Part shown: piece by piece, positions 50,920-61,855 of the stretch
How positions within the stretch are numbered: position 1 is the first letter of the stretch
How the letters are laid out: each line of letters starts with the position of its first letter
Assembly: GCA_020975725.1 (NCBI GenBank)
Contig: QXJR01000013.1
Span: 124,001-188,000, forward strand
DNA: 64,000 bases
Direction: 5' to 3'
From: Picocystis sp. L7
Taxonomy: Eukaryota > Chlorophyta > Picocystophyceae > Picocystales > Picocystaceae
The notes under the pieces: generated by a model
Told to the model about the DNA's origin: nothing
Database searches by the model: none
What the model saw: only the letters and a program-made list of their open reading frames with translations
Translations under genes and position numbers: made by a program

Positions 50920-53556
50920 ATGGCTCATTCCATGCCGACGCGATCGCGTCGCGACGCGATGGAAGGACCGGCGGATCGGAGCAGCATGCGCGCACTCACC
51001 GGTCCCGTGCTGGCGGTGCAAGGCAAAAAAGGGTCGGACGTGGACCTGGTCAAACCTGTGAAGCGGTACCTGGCCCGGATCTACTCCGAAGCCGAAGCCG
51101 AAGCCTGTGCGGACGACCTCGAGGCCGTGCAACGCCTGCGCGAAGCCGTCGTGCGCGGAAAAGAAGGCGCCCTGAAGGCCAGGAATGACCTCGAAAAGTG
51201 CGTGCGTGGGGATGGGAGGGCGTAGGATACGCGACGGAAGAATTGGAAGCGAACGAGAGACGTGCTGACCCATGAAACGACACGTGGCGTTGGGACACGC
51301 AGGTACTACCGAATCCTCAAAGTCATGGAAACCAGGTTCCCCTTCAGCGACGACAAGGAACAGATCGATTCGGTCTTCTTCGTGTGGAAAGACGCCTTCA
51401 AAACCAAAGACAAGACTGCCCTGCGTAGCATCAAAGCAGAACAAGCAGCCATACTTTTCAACCTGGGTGCCACCATCTCACAACAAGCCATAGAGACCGA
51501 TCGAGACAGTGAAAACGGAATCAAACTGGCGTGCAAGTACTTTCAAGAAGCAGCTGGGGTGTTTGCGCTCGTAAGACAAACCGGCGTGGCCAAAATCCCG
51601 GCCGCGGGGAAGGACCTGTCCAACGAAAGCAGCACCATGCTAGAGAACCTCATGCTCGCACAAGCGCAAGAATGCTTCTTCGTCAAGGCGACCGTGGATG
51701 GTAGGAGCTCGGGTATATGTGCAAGGTTGGCCAAACAGGCCGAGCTGTTTTATCGCGAGGCCATGAACAACACGAAGCGGTCGCCGCTGAAGGACAGGAT
51801 CGATACAGAATGGCTGAACCACGTCCACACCAAAGAAGCCATGATGCACGCATGGTGCATGTACTTCTTATCCATCTCGCATCGTGCAGAAGAGGATATT
51901 GGAAAAGAAATTGCCAGGCTGCAGGCTGCTTCTTCAGTGCTCAAAAGCGCAAGAAGAGATACAGGAAAGAAGCTTCAAGCTGGGTTGGAAACAGCCATGA
52001 AATCGCTGGAAGCCACAGTAAAGAGGGCGCTTGAAGTGGCCACCAAAGAAAACAGTATGATATACTTGGTCCGCGTCCCAGATCCCTCAAGCCTCGATCA
52101 GGCATTGGGAGCGCCGATGGTCAAATCGCTCCAACCAGAAGAGCTGTCCGTTCCTATCGATTTCTTCAGTGGTTTTGTCCCAGATCACTGCGCAAAATCA
52201 CTTTCTATCTACACAGACATGGTTGACAGGACTATTAGGGAGCTTACAGAGCAGGTTCAAGAGACAAGCGACCAGGTGCGCTTGAAGCTTAGGGAATTTG
52301 AACTCCCAGAACTCTTGTTCTCTCTGGATAGCGCACCAAAGGGAGGCTACACACCAATTCCGGAGCCACTGGCAACAGAATTGGATGAATTGAACAATTT
52401 TGGGGGTGCGAGGGGTCTTCAAAAGATGTATGCTGAACAGAAGGAGTACCGCACCTCTGCCATATCTGCGCTGGCTGCGGCTGAGTCAACCCTGGAGAAA
52501 GAGGTGGAGGAGGATAGCAGGATTCGGCAGCAATTTGGTCAATACTACATGTTACCCAAGAGTAGCCTCGTTGATCACCCACTTAGGGAGAGAATCAACC
52601 AATTTAAGAAAAGCCTTGAGGTTGCGCTGGATAGTGATCATGGCATCGAATCAAGGCTGTCAAAGAATGATGAGGTCTTACGCTCCCTAGGTACTCGTGA
52701 TGCAGCTGCACGAATGCCGAAAATCTCTACTCCAATGGTCTGCATGGAAGAAGGTGACATTGCTAAAGCTCTTCAGCAATCATTGGTGGTGCTGGAGAAA
52801 TTAGCAGGCGAACGGGATGGCCTCGAGGCCAAGTTGCGGGAGTCGAAGCAGAAGGATAATTTGCTGCCTAAGTTGATGTCCTACTCCGATTCGACCGAGG
52901 AACTTTTCGAGGAAGAAATAAAGAAATATGATGCTGTTAAAGAAGAAATCAAACAGAACGCAACAAGATCGACGAGTGCGTTAGATGATCTTGTTGAGAC
53001 ATACACCAAGTTTTATCGTGTCTATGACATACCCCAATGGAAAGTAGACTGTGAGAAGGCGGTTGCAGGCATGAGGAGAGATGTGGAGTACTTCCGGGAT
53101 CTGAAGACAAGCTTGGAAGAAGGTACCAATTTCTACACATCACTGTGCAAAGCAAGTACCTCCCTGAGGCACCAATGTGGCGAGTTTGCCTTGTCACGCC
53201 AGCTACAGCGAGATGAGATGGTCAATGAAATGAGGAGAAGAAGGGCAGAAGAGGAAGCTAACAGACACGCGGCTGTGGGACAAGCATGGCAATCTCAAGC
53301 AGGGACGGGTACAGGTGCGCCCACCACAAATTTTCTGGATGCGCAGTTTCAGGGTATGCATGTAAGCCAAGGCTCAAATGCACCTGGACGTGTTCCACAA
53401 CACCGGGCAGGGAGTCTAGCCGATCATCAAGGTCCGGGGTATGTAGCCGGCCACAGTCTACACCAGCCACAACCTTCTGCAGGGTATGCTTACCCTGCAA
53501 TACCTCCAGCAGATTTCCCTCAGCAAAATGCAAATTTTGATGGAAGACTCGATTGA
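50920..53556 (+). CDS. ALIX: BRO1-domain protein, ALIX/Bro1-like
   Basis: Exons 50920-51197 and 51303-53556 (105-bp phase-2 intron, donor GTGCGT). The 843-residue product matches ALIX/Bro1: the BRO1 domain (about 25-400) with VDLVKPVKRYLARIYSE, YYRILKVMETRFPF, VFFVWKDAFK, AAILFNLGATISQQA, and MLAQAQECFFVKA; a V-domain of long helices (about 430-720) with KLREFELPELLFSL; and a Pro/Gln/Gly-rich tail ending NFDGRLD. Plant ALIX and yeast Bro1 bind ESCRT-III (SNF7) at endosomes and deliver deubiquitinase activity. The tail has YPAIPP-like motifs suitable for adaptor binding. The N-terminal extension before MRALTGPVL is poorly conserved; Met 50989 could also be used. Confidence 0.92.
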
Positions 53557-53745
53557 AACTAGTTTCTGTCTACCAAACTTACTCACCTTGCCAATCTCAT
53601 GAAGCTCTGAATAAAGGAAGTTGAGAAACTGCCTGAAACGATACGTTGCGGGGGTTTAACACCCCTGCTTTTGCTCACGGATGTCAGGTTTTGAGCACCA
53701 ACTGTGGAGGCTCTTTATTTACAATCTTTGTTTCAGCTTTCTCTT

Positions 53746-55476
53746 CTACTGCAACTGCTCCAACGCTGCTCTTATTGTTTGCTGTCGTGCCTCCAGCCTC
53801 TTCAGCTCCTTCAACAGGTTCTGGCGCTTCAATTCCATGTACGACATTGGTAAAGACGCTGCACCCCCACCTGTAAGAACATTGTAGAAGAACATACTGA
53901 GAAGGATGCACGTGACCGCTAGCAAAGCTCTCGCCCAATACACATTCGATTTGTTCTTTCCGCTGTGGTTGTTGGTGCAAGCTGCGTGATCGCTCCCACG
54001 GACACCGACCAACACTTGCCAGAATTCCTTGAGCTTGGCTAGTAGCGAAATACGTCGGACAGGTTGGAGGGCCCAGAGGGAGGCATTCCTTAACTGTGCA
54101 TGATAATCCATGTTCCAGAGAGTCTCCTTTCTTAACTTCAGAAGCCTTTCAAAGTCAACCCGGTATTTTTCGGGTATATTGCGAATGCTAATAGTTGCGG
54201 CATCTTGTTCTTCATCCGCAGCATGGATGATTTCTTCTGGAGAAAGTCCCTCCCGCACCAACGTCTCCCACACGGCAAAAAAGCGCTTGCTCTCGGCTCG
54301 CACACCATGTATTATGTTGCTTTGCCAGACAGTTTTCTTTGAAAAAACCACATGAACCCTCACCTGGACCTCACACCTGTGATTCGGTGCTGCGCCTGTG
54401 TTGAACAAGTCCCACCTCGTGAATACCTTGAAGTAGTCGCCATAGGGAATGTCTTTCATTTCTTGATCAGTGCAGTAGACGATATGATCATCCTGGTACA
54501 CATGACAGATCTGGTCTTGGTGGCATGAGGCATATGTTGGTCCTATTTTTGAACGAGTGGGTGCGACAAAGGTGACTTGCCGGACTCTACCACCACGGTC
54601 TTCAGTGCCATGTCTCCAATCCCCACGCACAACGTCTTTGCATCCATTCAGCTCGTGGTACCTCTCGAACTGCCCGTTCCCACCTAAAAACGTGTAGAAG
54701 AAGACTTCTGCGGACTGGCATGGTAAATCTGCGCTTCCCAGGAGCTCGAGTTCTGCAGGCACTTCCGCTGCACTGCAACGCTCCCTGGACCAACCTAGTG
54801 TTTCCCAACTAATTGCTTCAGAACCTTCTTCTACTGCTGCCACATCTATGCTCTCCAGAGCAGACGGATTGAGGCGCTGCATGCTTTTTCTCAGGGACGG
54901 CGACACCATTCCGTTGCCTCCAACTTTTGTCGTTTCAGCAGCTGCAATCGGACTGTCGGTGCCATGGAAGAGTTTGGCATATTTGGAGTTTTCTCTCCAC
55001 TGTTTGATAAGGAGTTTGTATGCTTCGTCTCTACTGAGGTAAGAAGTAAAGAATGACACTTTCTCGGCCACACGCACCTCGATCGAGTTGGGCAATCCAA
55101 AGTTTTTGGCCTTCTGGATTCCGACGATGCTTTCGAAGGGCATGGCCATCTTGGTCACATGTGTGAACACCTTGGAATAGAAACAGATGTGCTTTCGAAA
55201 CACGTACATGTGTCCCTGCAGCAAAATCTTTCCTTTGTACGCGCAGTTGTACGTGTCGAGGAGCTGTTCCGATTCGTCCAATCCGAAGAATTCGGCGGAT
55301 TTGGTCCATCCAGAGATCCCCAGGGATGCCAGTAGACCTTGTCTCCTCTCCCTTTGTTCCTTCTCTTCCACTTCTGTCTCTGGAACCTCTTTCCGCGTAG
55401 GACTCTGCATCGTGCGTGTCAATGCCAAGGTCAAAGCCACGCCTCCCCCCACCAGGACCCAAGGTCTCGGTGTCAA
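53746..55476 (-). CDS. GRAM-VASt domain protein, VAD1/LAM-type lipid transfer
   Basis: This is a 576-residue single exon. A short N-terminal hydrophobic stretch (WVLVGGGVALTLAL) is followed by a GRAM domain (about 62-160: FFGLDESEQLLDTYNCAYKGKILLQGHMYVFRKHICFYS) and a VASt domain (about 240-445, with RWDLFNTGAA and VRVHVVFSKKTVWQSNI). A transmembrane helix (WARALLAVTCILLSMFFYNVL) and a coiled-coil tail (LKELKRLEARQQTIRAALEQL) complete it. This order matches plant VAD1 and the LAM/GRAMD1 families that move sterols between ER and plasma membrane at contact sites. Ligand in algae unknown. The first Met (55476) could be too early. It is convergent with ALIX, 189 bp away. Confidence 0.88.
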   Translation of the reverse strand: MTPRPWVLVGGGVALTLALTRTMQSPTRKEVPETEVEEKEQRERRQGLLASLGISGWTKSAEFFGLDESEQLLDTYNCAYKGKILLQGHMYVFRKHICFYSKVFTHVTKMAMPFESIVGIQKAKNFGLPNSIEVRVAEKVSFFTSYLSRDEAYKLLIKQWRENSKYAKLFHGTDSPIAAAETTKVGGNGMVSPSLRKSMQRLNPSALESIDVAAVEEGSEAISWETLGWSRERCSAAEVPAELELLGSADLPCQSAEVFFYTFLGGNGQFERYHELNGCKDVVRGDWRHGTEDRGGRVRQVTFVAPTRSKIGPTYASCHQDQICHVYQDDHIVYCTDQEMKDIPYGDYFKVFTRWDLFNTGAAPNHRCEVQVRVHVVFSKKTVWQSNIIHGVRAESKRFFAVWETLVREGLSPEEIIHAADEEQDAATISIRNIPEKYRVDFERLLKLRKETLWNMDYHAQLRNASLWALQPVRRISLLAKLKEFWQVLVGVRGSDHAACTNNHSGKNKSNVYWARALLAVTCILLSMFFYNVLTGGGAASLPMSYMELKRQNLLKELKRLEARQQTIRAALEQLQ

Positions 55477-56606
55477 CTGATCCTCACCATTCCGACCCCA
55501 TCACGTCACCGTGGGGTCGGGGATCCTTGGGACGGGGAAGGACACCCCCCTCCTGCCCGACCTTTCTTCGCACAGCCAAGATGGAGGAGAAGGGGTCCAG
55601 AAACACCAGGGGGAAAGGACTCGTGGGGTGGGCTCGGGGTGGGAGACATCCTGCGACTTTGGACAGGAGAGAGCCACGAACGTGGTAGCATGCGAGTGAA
55701 AGCGGCATGGACGAGATAACACAAGGCAGCACGATGGCCGCGAAAAGCGGCGGTTCGGAGAGGTTCGAAAGGAAGGCCTCGTCGGGAGTGGAACGATCGT
55801 GTCCGGCTAAACACATTCCATCTCGGCCCTGAACATTGTTGGTTGGGTAGGTTCATCAAAGCATCAGTCGTCGGGTCGTGCAACCGATGCCGTGGTCGGA
55901 AATGCCTCCTTCGACGTGTGTCTGTGGGGTAAAATTCGACCCATGCACCTTTTGGGTCGTCGTTCGCTGTCAGCTTTTTCTTCGACGCAGCGGTTCCATG
56001 GCTGCGACATTGGATCCACCATAGGACCAGGCTCGACTCGAAAACCAGACCGAGGGCAATCCGAAGCTGGACGGCGCGCACCCGTTGCTCCTCCCCTGGC
56101 TCCCAGGTTCATTCACGTTCCCTCTCGCATCGCGACTCGCGTCTCCTTATCTGCATGGATGTTGTCTCGTGCATTTGGACGACCTTGCTGGTCCTCGCTT
56201 CTCCTTCGACTCAAGCTGCTGCTTGTCTTCACAGGTGTGCCGCTGTTACTTCACAACCATTTCACAACCATTTCACAACGTCCAGGTCCTTCGGCTGGAT
56301 CCGTTCGGCTCCCTCTCCCCTCCCCCGACCGAATGCCATCGAGCGCAGAGGCCCTTGTAGACGACCGGAAGATTTCCTCGTCGGCTACGGTCCCCTTTCG
56401 CCCCTCCTCGACCCCAACGGACCGACGTCCCAACGGCTCTCCGAACGGGAAGGACACCCTGTCTCCCCATCCCGTCGAGGATTTCCCTCAGGATTCTAGT
56501 ACGATTCCTCTGCGGCGTACGGTCGTTTTGCGGATGTCGATCCTGGTGGACGTGGAATGCGCATCAGTTTGGTTCGCGTCGCGACGAGCTTCGCGCGCCT
56601 CTCGCG
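55477..56606. other. Spacer between the VASt gene and Aurora kinase
   Basis: This is 1.1 kb with no recognisable gene. Three CACAACCATTT-like units lie at about 56258-56280. The motif TCCTCTGCGG occurs at 56506-56515, about 90 bp before the proposed Aurora start. A 293-codon open frame on the plus strand (from 55892) has no family features. Confidence 0.55.
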
Positions 56607-58055
56607 ATGGAATCGCACGTCGAAACGATCGGAGAGGCGTCCTGGAAGGAAGCATGCGAGCTTGGGAAGGTGCGTGTGGCGAAGGAGGGGAGCCGGGAGG
56701 CGTCGATCGTTCGTCCAGGCGACCAGGAACGGTTTCACCTGGTGAAGCGAGAGGTGGAAGCGACGATGGTTGAGGCAAGACACGGACCTGGAACTTGGAC
56801 GAAAGGATGGATGTGGATATTAGATGGAGACGACGTGAAGTTGGACTTGAGCGAGTCGACCTGGGACGCAACAGACGGAAGGATACGTTTGAACCCAGGA
56901 CCGACAGCTGGGAATAAACAACCTCGGAAGTGAAGCTGACCGTCGACGCATTCGCGGACCGGACGACCAGGAAAACGAGGCATACAAGTTTAGCAATGTG
57001 GGAAAGGAAGGAAACCCAACGCAAGGGAATCGTCTTCCCTTGCACCGCCTAAATGGCGAGCTGGGAAGCAGCACCATCGCACCCCATCCGTCGCTTGGAT
57101 TGTCTGGGGAGGGTCCTGCGGTGGTCGAGCAACCTTCCACCTCGAACTTGAAGCGTTGGCAGCTCCAGGACTTCGACATAGGAAAGCCGCTAGGAAGAGG
57201 TAAATTTGGAAATGTTTACCTGGCTCGCGAGAAGAATAGCAAGTACATCATCGCGCTCAAGGTAAGCATGCTTGTTGCGTTGGCCATACACGCATCGGAA
57301 ACGATTTTGGATGGGGCTGACCGTCAACCCGCCATCCCTCGCAGGTTCTCTTCAAAAGCCAACTTCAGCAGTCTCACGTCGAGCATCAGCTGCGCCGAGA
57401 GATCGAAATTCAATCGCATCTCCGCCACCCAAATATTTTGAGGCTGTATGGCTACTTCTATGACTCCAATCGCGTGTACTTGATCCTAGAGTATGCTGCG
57501 AAAGGGGAACTGTACAAAGAACTGCAGCGCTGCAGAACGTTCAACGAGCGCCGAGCGGCTACGTACATCATGTCCCTTTGCAATGCGCTAATATACTGCC
57601 ACTCAAAGCATGTCATTCATCGGGACATAAAACCTGAAAATTTGCTGATTGGGCTCAAAGGCGAACTCAAGATCGCAGACTTTGGATGGTCAGTGCATGC
57701 GCCGAACAGTAGACGCCAGACCCTGTGTGGTACATTGGACTATCTCCCACCTGAGATGGTAGAGGGACACGATCACGGCGCGGCTGTTGATGTTTGGAGC
57801 TTGGGTGTGCTATGCTACGAATTTTTGACTGGTGCTCCTCCGTTCGAGGCAGCTGGCCATTCGGAAACCTATCGACGTATCTTGAAAGTGGACCTGAAAT
57901 GGCCCACACATCCCTACATCAGTGCAGATGCAAAGGATATGGTAAGCAAACTACTAAGGAAGGATCCAAGAGACAGGCTTCCATTGACAGAAGTGCTTTG
58001 CCATCCATGGATCGTGAAGAATGCAGAAAGAAGCGGCATTCCCCCATCCGATTGA
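56607..58055 (+). CDS. AUR: Aurora-type mitotic serine/threonine kinase
   Basis: Exons: 56908-57261 and 57345-58055 around an 83-bp phase-0 intron (GTAAGC...GCAG). A likely first exon is 56607-56669 ([21 protein letters not shown], donor GTGCGT) spliced to CAG at 56907; this is phase-consistent but inferred. The joined product has 375 residues. The kinase domain has [55 protein letters not shown] and the [24 protein letters not shown] end. FGWSVHAP and the [15 protein letters not shown] activation loop are diagnostic of Aurora. It is expected on spindle, centromeres and midzone in mitosis. Convergent with the PAA gene, 113 bp away. Confidence 0.92.
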
Positions 58056-58168
58056 GGGGTGAGGATACCTGACGTAGGAAGGTTTGGTTAGAGGGAGGTC
58101 AGCGCGGGAAGCACGTGCATTGCTTGGGCAAATTTGTCATACGGAGGAAGGTTCGTACTAATTCATCT

Positions 58169-60682
58169 TTACACCCCTGTGGCTGCACCTGCTTTTCCAC
58201 CTAGGTGCGAGAAATTATTTGCTGGAAGTCGATCCAAGACCTGATACTTGAGAAGCAAGGAGTTTGAAACCACCGCAACAGAGCTGAAAGCCATCATGGC
58301 ACCAGCTGTGGATGGCGACACTGTTATGCCCAGGGAAGGAAGGAGCGCACCAGCTGCAATAGGTATGGTAACACAGTTGTAACCGAGTGCCCACAAGAGG
58401 TTCTGTCTGATCTTCCCGTACGTCATCTTGCCAAGCTGTATCACTTCTACCACTTGCCCTAACCTGTTGCCCATAAGCACCACTCCAGCTGCATCCTCAG
58501 CCGCATCCATGCCTCCTCGGAGAGCTATTCCAACATTTGATGTTGCTAAAGCAACTGCGTCGTTGATGCCATCCCCAACCATTGCAACCTTTGATCCATT
58601 TGCTTGCAGGTTTTTTATTATCGCAGCTTTCTCCTCGGGTAGAAGCCCTGCATACACGCATTCTGCAGGAATTCCAACCTGTGACGCGCTGCGCTGCACA
58701 TTCTCTTCCCTATCCCCGGAGAGAAGATAAACCTTTATGCCCATTTCCTTCAACTTATTCAAAGTGGACAGTGCATCGCTTCGTAGGGTGTCCACCATTG
58801 AGAATGCTGCAATGACCCCCTCGTCTTCGACGCCAAGATGCACAGTCGACTCTGACTGACCTCTTCCCTTCCCGAACGTATGGGCCTCCACAGCCTCATC
58901 CCCTCTTGAATGGTGAAGGTGACCTGCCACCCAAGATGGGCGTCCTAAGAATAGCTTCTTGCCTCCAATGCTTCCACAAACGCCCATGCCTGGTTGTGTC
59001 TGTGAATCCATTGCTTCACACAAGTCAAGATTTCTGCGGCGTGCCTCGCTGGCAAGGGCATCTGCAACAGGATGTCTTGTTGATCTAGCAAGGCTGGCAG
59101 CAAGCACAAGCGCCTCATTCTCAGCTACACCATCCTGCAGTGTTATGGAAGAAATGCTTGGTTTAGCCTCTGTGAGGGTTCCCGTCTTATCGAGGCAAAC
59201 TGTGTCTACTTGTGCAAGTCGTTCCAATGCAGCCCCCCCTCGCAATAGCAAACCCTTGTTGGCCCCTAGTGATGTCCCCACCAACACAGCTGTGGGGGCC
59301 GCCAGACCGAGTGCGCAAGGACACGCAACCACGACCACGTCTGTGGCAAGCTTCAGCGCCAATAGCGTGGGATCTCCGCCAGCCAATGCCATTGCGTCAG
59401 AAAACACTTTTGAACCCAAGGTAGCCCAAAAAGCGTAGGTTAGTGCAGAGATTCCCATCACGCCATACACAAACTTGCCAGCTACCACATCAGCAAGGCG
59501 TTGGGCAGGAGGCTCCTTTGCTTGCGCCTCTTCCACGACCTTTGCAACCCTTGAAATCATGCAGGACGCACCGGTCTCCACTGCTCGCACATCAAGCGGA
59601 CCCTCCCAGTTCAATGAACCGGCAGAAACCTTTGCTCCAGCTTCCTTCACTACCAAATCAGACTCGCCAGTCAACATGGACTCATCAACCCCTGATCTCC
59701 CACTCACAACATTGCCATCGACGGGCACACGTTCTCCTGGGAGGACTCTCAAGATGTCGCCTTTCCGCACGGATTGGATACCAACATCTATCACTGAGTC
59801 ATCAAGCACCATGTGTGCTTCGTTGGGCATGAGATTCGCAAGCGCTCTCAAGTCAGAGGCTGCTCGTGCTCGCGCACGGCCCTCCAGCGACCGCCCTAAG
59901 AGAATGAATGCCAAGAGCATTACTGGCTCTTCAAAGAAGGGAGCTTCCCAACCCAGGTTTGGAAGTGTCAATGATGCTGCTGAGATGAGAAAAGAAGCAA
60001 CCGCTCCCAAACCGACCAAGGAGTTCATATTAGGAGATCCACGGAGCAGTGCCAGTGCACCTTCCACCAGTATTTTGCGCCCAGGGCCCAAGAGTGCGGT
60101 TATCCCAATGGTCGCGCTGATCCAAGGATTTCCAAGTGCGTCCATGAACGGTGTGTGGGCGATCGAGTGGAGGCCTAAATGGTGCAGGTGGTGGCCAAGA
60201 TGATGCGTGGTGCACAATCCCACGAGTCCCCATGCATAAAGGAGGGATCGGCCGGTCTCCTCCAACTCGTCATCTTTCCGTTTCCTTGCCCTTTCCACCA
60301 TGGAGGACAGCTCTTCTTCCATCCGCACGTCCGATGGGAAGCCTTTCCCTGTCACCTTGGCCGCCAATTCCAGGGCCACTTGGTCCGATGGGGCTACCTT
60401 TTGGTCGAGCAAGACCGCGGCGGTTCCAGTGAGTAGATTGACCGAAGCGCTGGACACCCTTTCGTCGGACTCCAGCACTCTTTTGACCGCCGCGGAGCAT
60501 CCACCACACATCATCTCTCGCACTTCCAGCAGCACGGTGGATTTCGTTGGTGGTTCTTCCGTCTCCCGGACCGTGTCTTTCGCGACGGCCTTCCTGTGCA
60601 GGCTCCTGTGCACTTCCAGGATCCTCCCACGCGGCAGGAAGGTCGCTCTCGCCGCGCATCGGAGCCATGGACGCGCACGCAT
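58169..60682 (-). CDS. PAA: P1B-type copper-transporting ATPase, PAA/HMA plastid type
   Basis: This is a heavy-metal P-type ATPase, about 837 residues from Met 60682. The order is: N-terminal presequence (MRARPWLRCAARATFLPRG), one HMA domain with EMMCGGCS (metal-binding CGGC), a His-rich patch (HHLGHHLHHL) before the first membrane helices, TGES actuator loop, CPC in the membrane (VVACPCALGLAAPTAVLVG), DKTGTLTE phosphorylation site, and GDGINDAVAL hinge. CPC with a single HMA and a presequence match PAA1/PAA2, which feed copper to plastid plastocyanin and SOD. The frame is open to 60925, but promoter-type CCGCAGAGGA motifs lie at 60789-60914, so I prefer the later Met. Confidence 0.9.
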   Translation of the reverse strand: MRARPWLRCAARATFLPRGRILEVHRSLHRKAVAKDTVRETEEPPTKSTVLLEVREMMCGGCSAAVKRVLESDERVSSASVNLLTGTAAVLLDQKVAPSDQVALELAAKVTGKGFPSDVRMEEELSSMVERARKRKDDELEETGRSLLYAWGLVGLCTTHHLGHHLHHLGLHSIAHTPFMDALGNPWISATIGITALLGPGRKILVEGALALLRGSPNMNSLVGLGAVASFLISAASLTLPNLGWEAPFFEEPVMLLAFILLGRSLEGRARARAASDLRALANLMPNEAHMVLDDSVIDVGIQSVRKGDILRVLPGERVPVDGNVVSGRSGVDESMLTGESDLVVKEAGAKVSAGSLNWEGPLDVRAVETGASCMISRVAKVVEEAQAKEPPAQRLADVVAGKFVYGVMGISALTYAFWATLGSKVFSDAMALAGGDPTLLALKLATDVVVVACPCALGLAAPTAVLVGTSLGANKGLLLRGGAALERLAQVDTVCLDKTGTLTEAKPSISSITLQDGVAENEALVLAASLARSTRHPVADALASEARRRNLDLCEAMDSQTQPGMGVCGSIGGKKLFLGRPSWVAGHLHHSRGDEAVEAHTFGKGRGQSESTVHLGVEDEGVIAAFSMVDTLRSDALSTLNKLKEMGIKVYLLSGDREENVQRSASQVGIPAECVYAGLLPEEKAAIIKNLQANGSKVAMVGDGINDAVALATSNVGIALRGGMDAAEDAAGVVLMGNRLGQVVEVIQLGKMTYGKIRQNLLWALGYNCVTIPIAAGALLPSLGITVSPSTAGAMMAFSSVAVVSNSLLLKYQVLDRLPANNFSHLGGKAGAATGV

Positions 60683-60788
60683 CGTGCGCGCCTGCCTCGC
60701 TTCGTCCTGAAATTCTGAAGCACGAGCAAAGCACGGTCCACCAGGTGGACCCCCACACGGGTCGGCATCCCCCGTTCCGAGACCAGCT

Positions 60789-60914
60789 ACCGCAGAGGAC
60801 AAAGGAAGACTATCCCACACCTCCTCTGCGGACGCAGCGATCCTTGGGGGGGGTGCCGAGGGGGGTGGTTCGTCGACTCGCGAACCGCGGAAAGGAAGCA
60901 CGAACCGCAGAGGA
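60789..60914. promoter_or_regulatory. Three CCGCAGAGGA-type motifs in the PAA/mS38 divergent promoter
   Basis: ACCGCAGAGGA occurs at 60789-60799 and 60904-60914, and the reverse complement TCCTCTGCGG at 60822-60831. They lie about 105-230 bp upstream of the preferred PAA start (60682) and about 300 bp upstream of mS38. The same word recurs in the GPI8/ARL1 and Aurora promoters. Confidence 0.5.
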
Positions 60915-61217
60915 CGAGTCTCCATCCCTCACGAGTGGCCTTGAGGAATCCCTGTGCCGCCGAGGACGTTCGGGCCAGCAACCGGATCGGGTTGTTCTCC
61001 GGAGTTAAGGGCCCAGAGTTAATCTGCGAACCTGGGGATCCACGGGTTCGATCGGAACGGTTCTCCTTTTCAACCCGCGGACATTCCTGGGTTCAGAAGG
61101 GGATCCTGGCCCGGTTGAACCAGACGAAGCCACATCGATCGACGAACGTGCATCGGCGCGTCGCAACCAGCGGCTTCGCACGCGTCTCGGACGGCACCGG
61201 CGAGGCCTGGAGGTGCC

Positions 61218-61781
61218 ATGGCGGCATCCACGCGTGTAGCCGTGCACAAGGTGGCCGCATCGAGCGCCTGGAGGGGAAATGGTGCGACTTTGTCTTCGGT
61301 GGAGGCGGCGGTGAGCCTTGCCGCTTTGAGCTGGTGTCCCACCGCACCGACGCGACAGAGCGAGATTCGCAGCGAAATGGCCCGGTGGGAACGCGAGCGA
61401 GATGCGTGCAAGACGGATGCGAAACTGTGGGAAGCTCAACTGGGCAAGAACAGATCCATTGTAGAAGGATGTGCGGCGAAGACGGCTCCAGTCGGGAGGA
61501 CACCTGAAACTCAAACGGACAACGTGGACGCAATGCCTGGCCAGCGGGAAGTCCCGGAAAGCGCGACGAAGCTGTGGAAGTTATTCGGCGATCGGATTCG
61601 TCCACGTCGTGAACATACGCTTGTCCTGTGGGAGCCATTGGGAACCGCTCATCCCAGTAGGTTAGCTGGGACCGTTTGCGAGGATATACGCGCAGACAGC
61701 GTCAAACGAAAACGTAAGAAGAAGATGAATAAACACAAACACAGGAAAAGGAGAAAACTAGACCGCCACAAAAACACCTGA
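61218..61781 (+). CDS. Mitochondrial small-subunit ribosomal protein mS38 (DUF1713/AURKAIP1 family)
   Basis: This is a 187-residue frame. The N-terminus (MAASTRVAVHKVAASSAWRG) looks like a mitochondrial presequence. The middle has no recognised family, but the C-terminus is the short, extremely basic mS38 (Cox24/AURKAIP1) domain: DSVKRKRKKKMNKHKHRKRRK, which on mitoribosomes threads into rRNA near the decoding centre. That tail is diagnostic because the family is otherwise poorly conserved. It is convergent with the HMG-histone fold gene 74 bp away. The start could also be a downstream Met. A general nuclear basic protein is the alternative, but the KxxKxxHKxRKRRK spacing favours mS38. Confidence 0.8.
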   Translation: MAASTRVAVHKVAASSAWRGNGATLSSVEAAVSLAALSWCPTAPTRQSEIRSEMARWERERDACKTDAKLWEAQLGKNRSIVEGCAAKTAPVGRTPETQTDNVDAMPGQREVPESATKLWKLFGDRIRPRREHTLVLWEPLGTAHPSRLAGTVCEDIRADSVKRKRKKKMNKHKHRKRRKLDRHKNT

Positions 61782-61855
61782 AGCGCGAGATGTGAGTGCG
61801 CGTGCAACATTTTTTACAGTGTATCCAGCCTACGCGGTGCGGAAGGACAGGAAGT

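Noticed and set aside
55892-56773. 293-codon plus-strand frame before Aurora
   Set aside because: No conserved motif; GC-rich spacer frame. The Aurora first exon is in a different frame.
56607-61781. Aurora kinase close to an 'Aurora A-interacting protein' (mS38) family gene, suspected functional link
   Set aside because: The AURKAIP1 name reflects an early report; the conserved role is in the mitoribosome, so closeness is probably chance.
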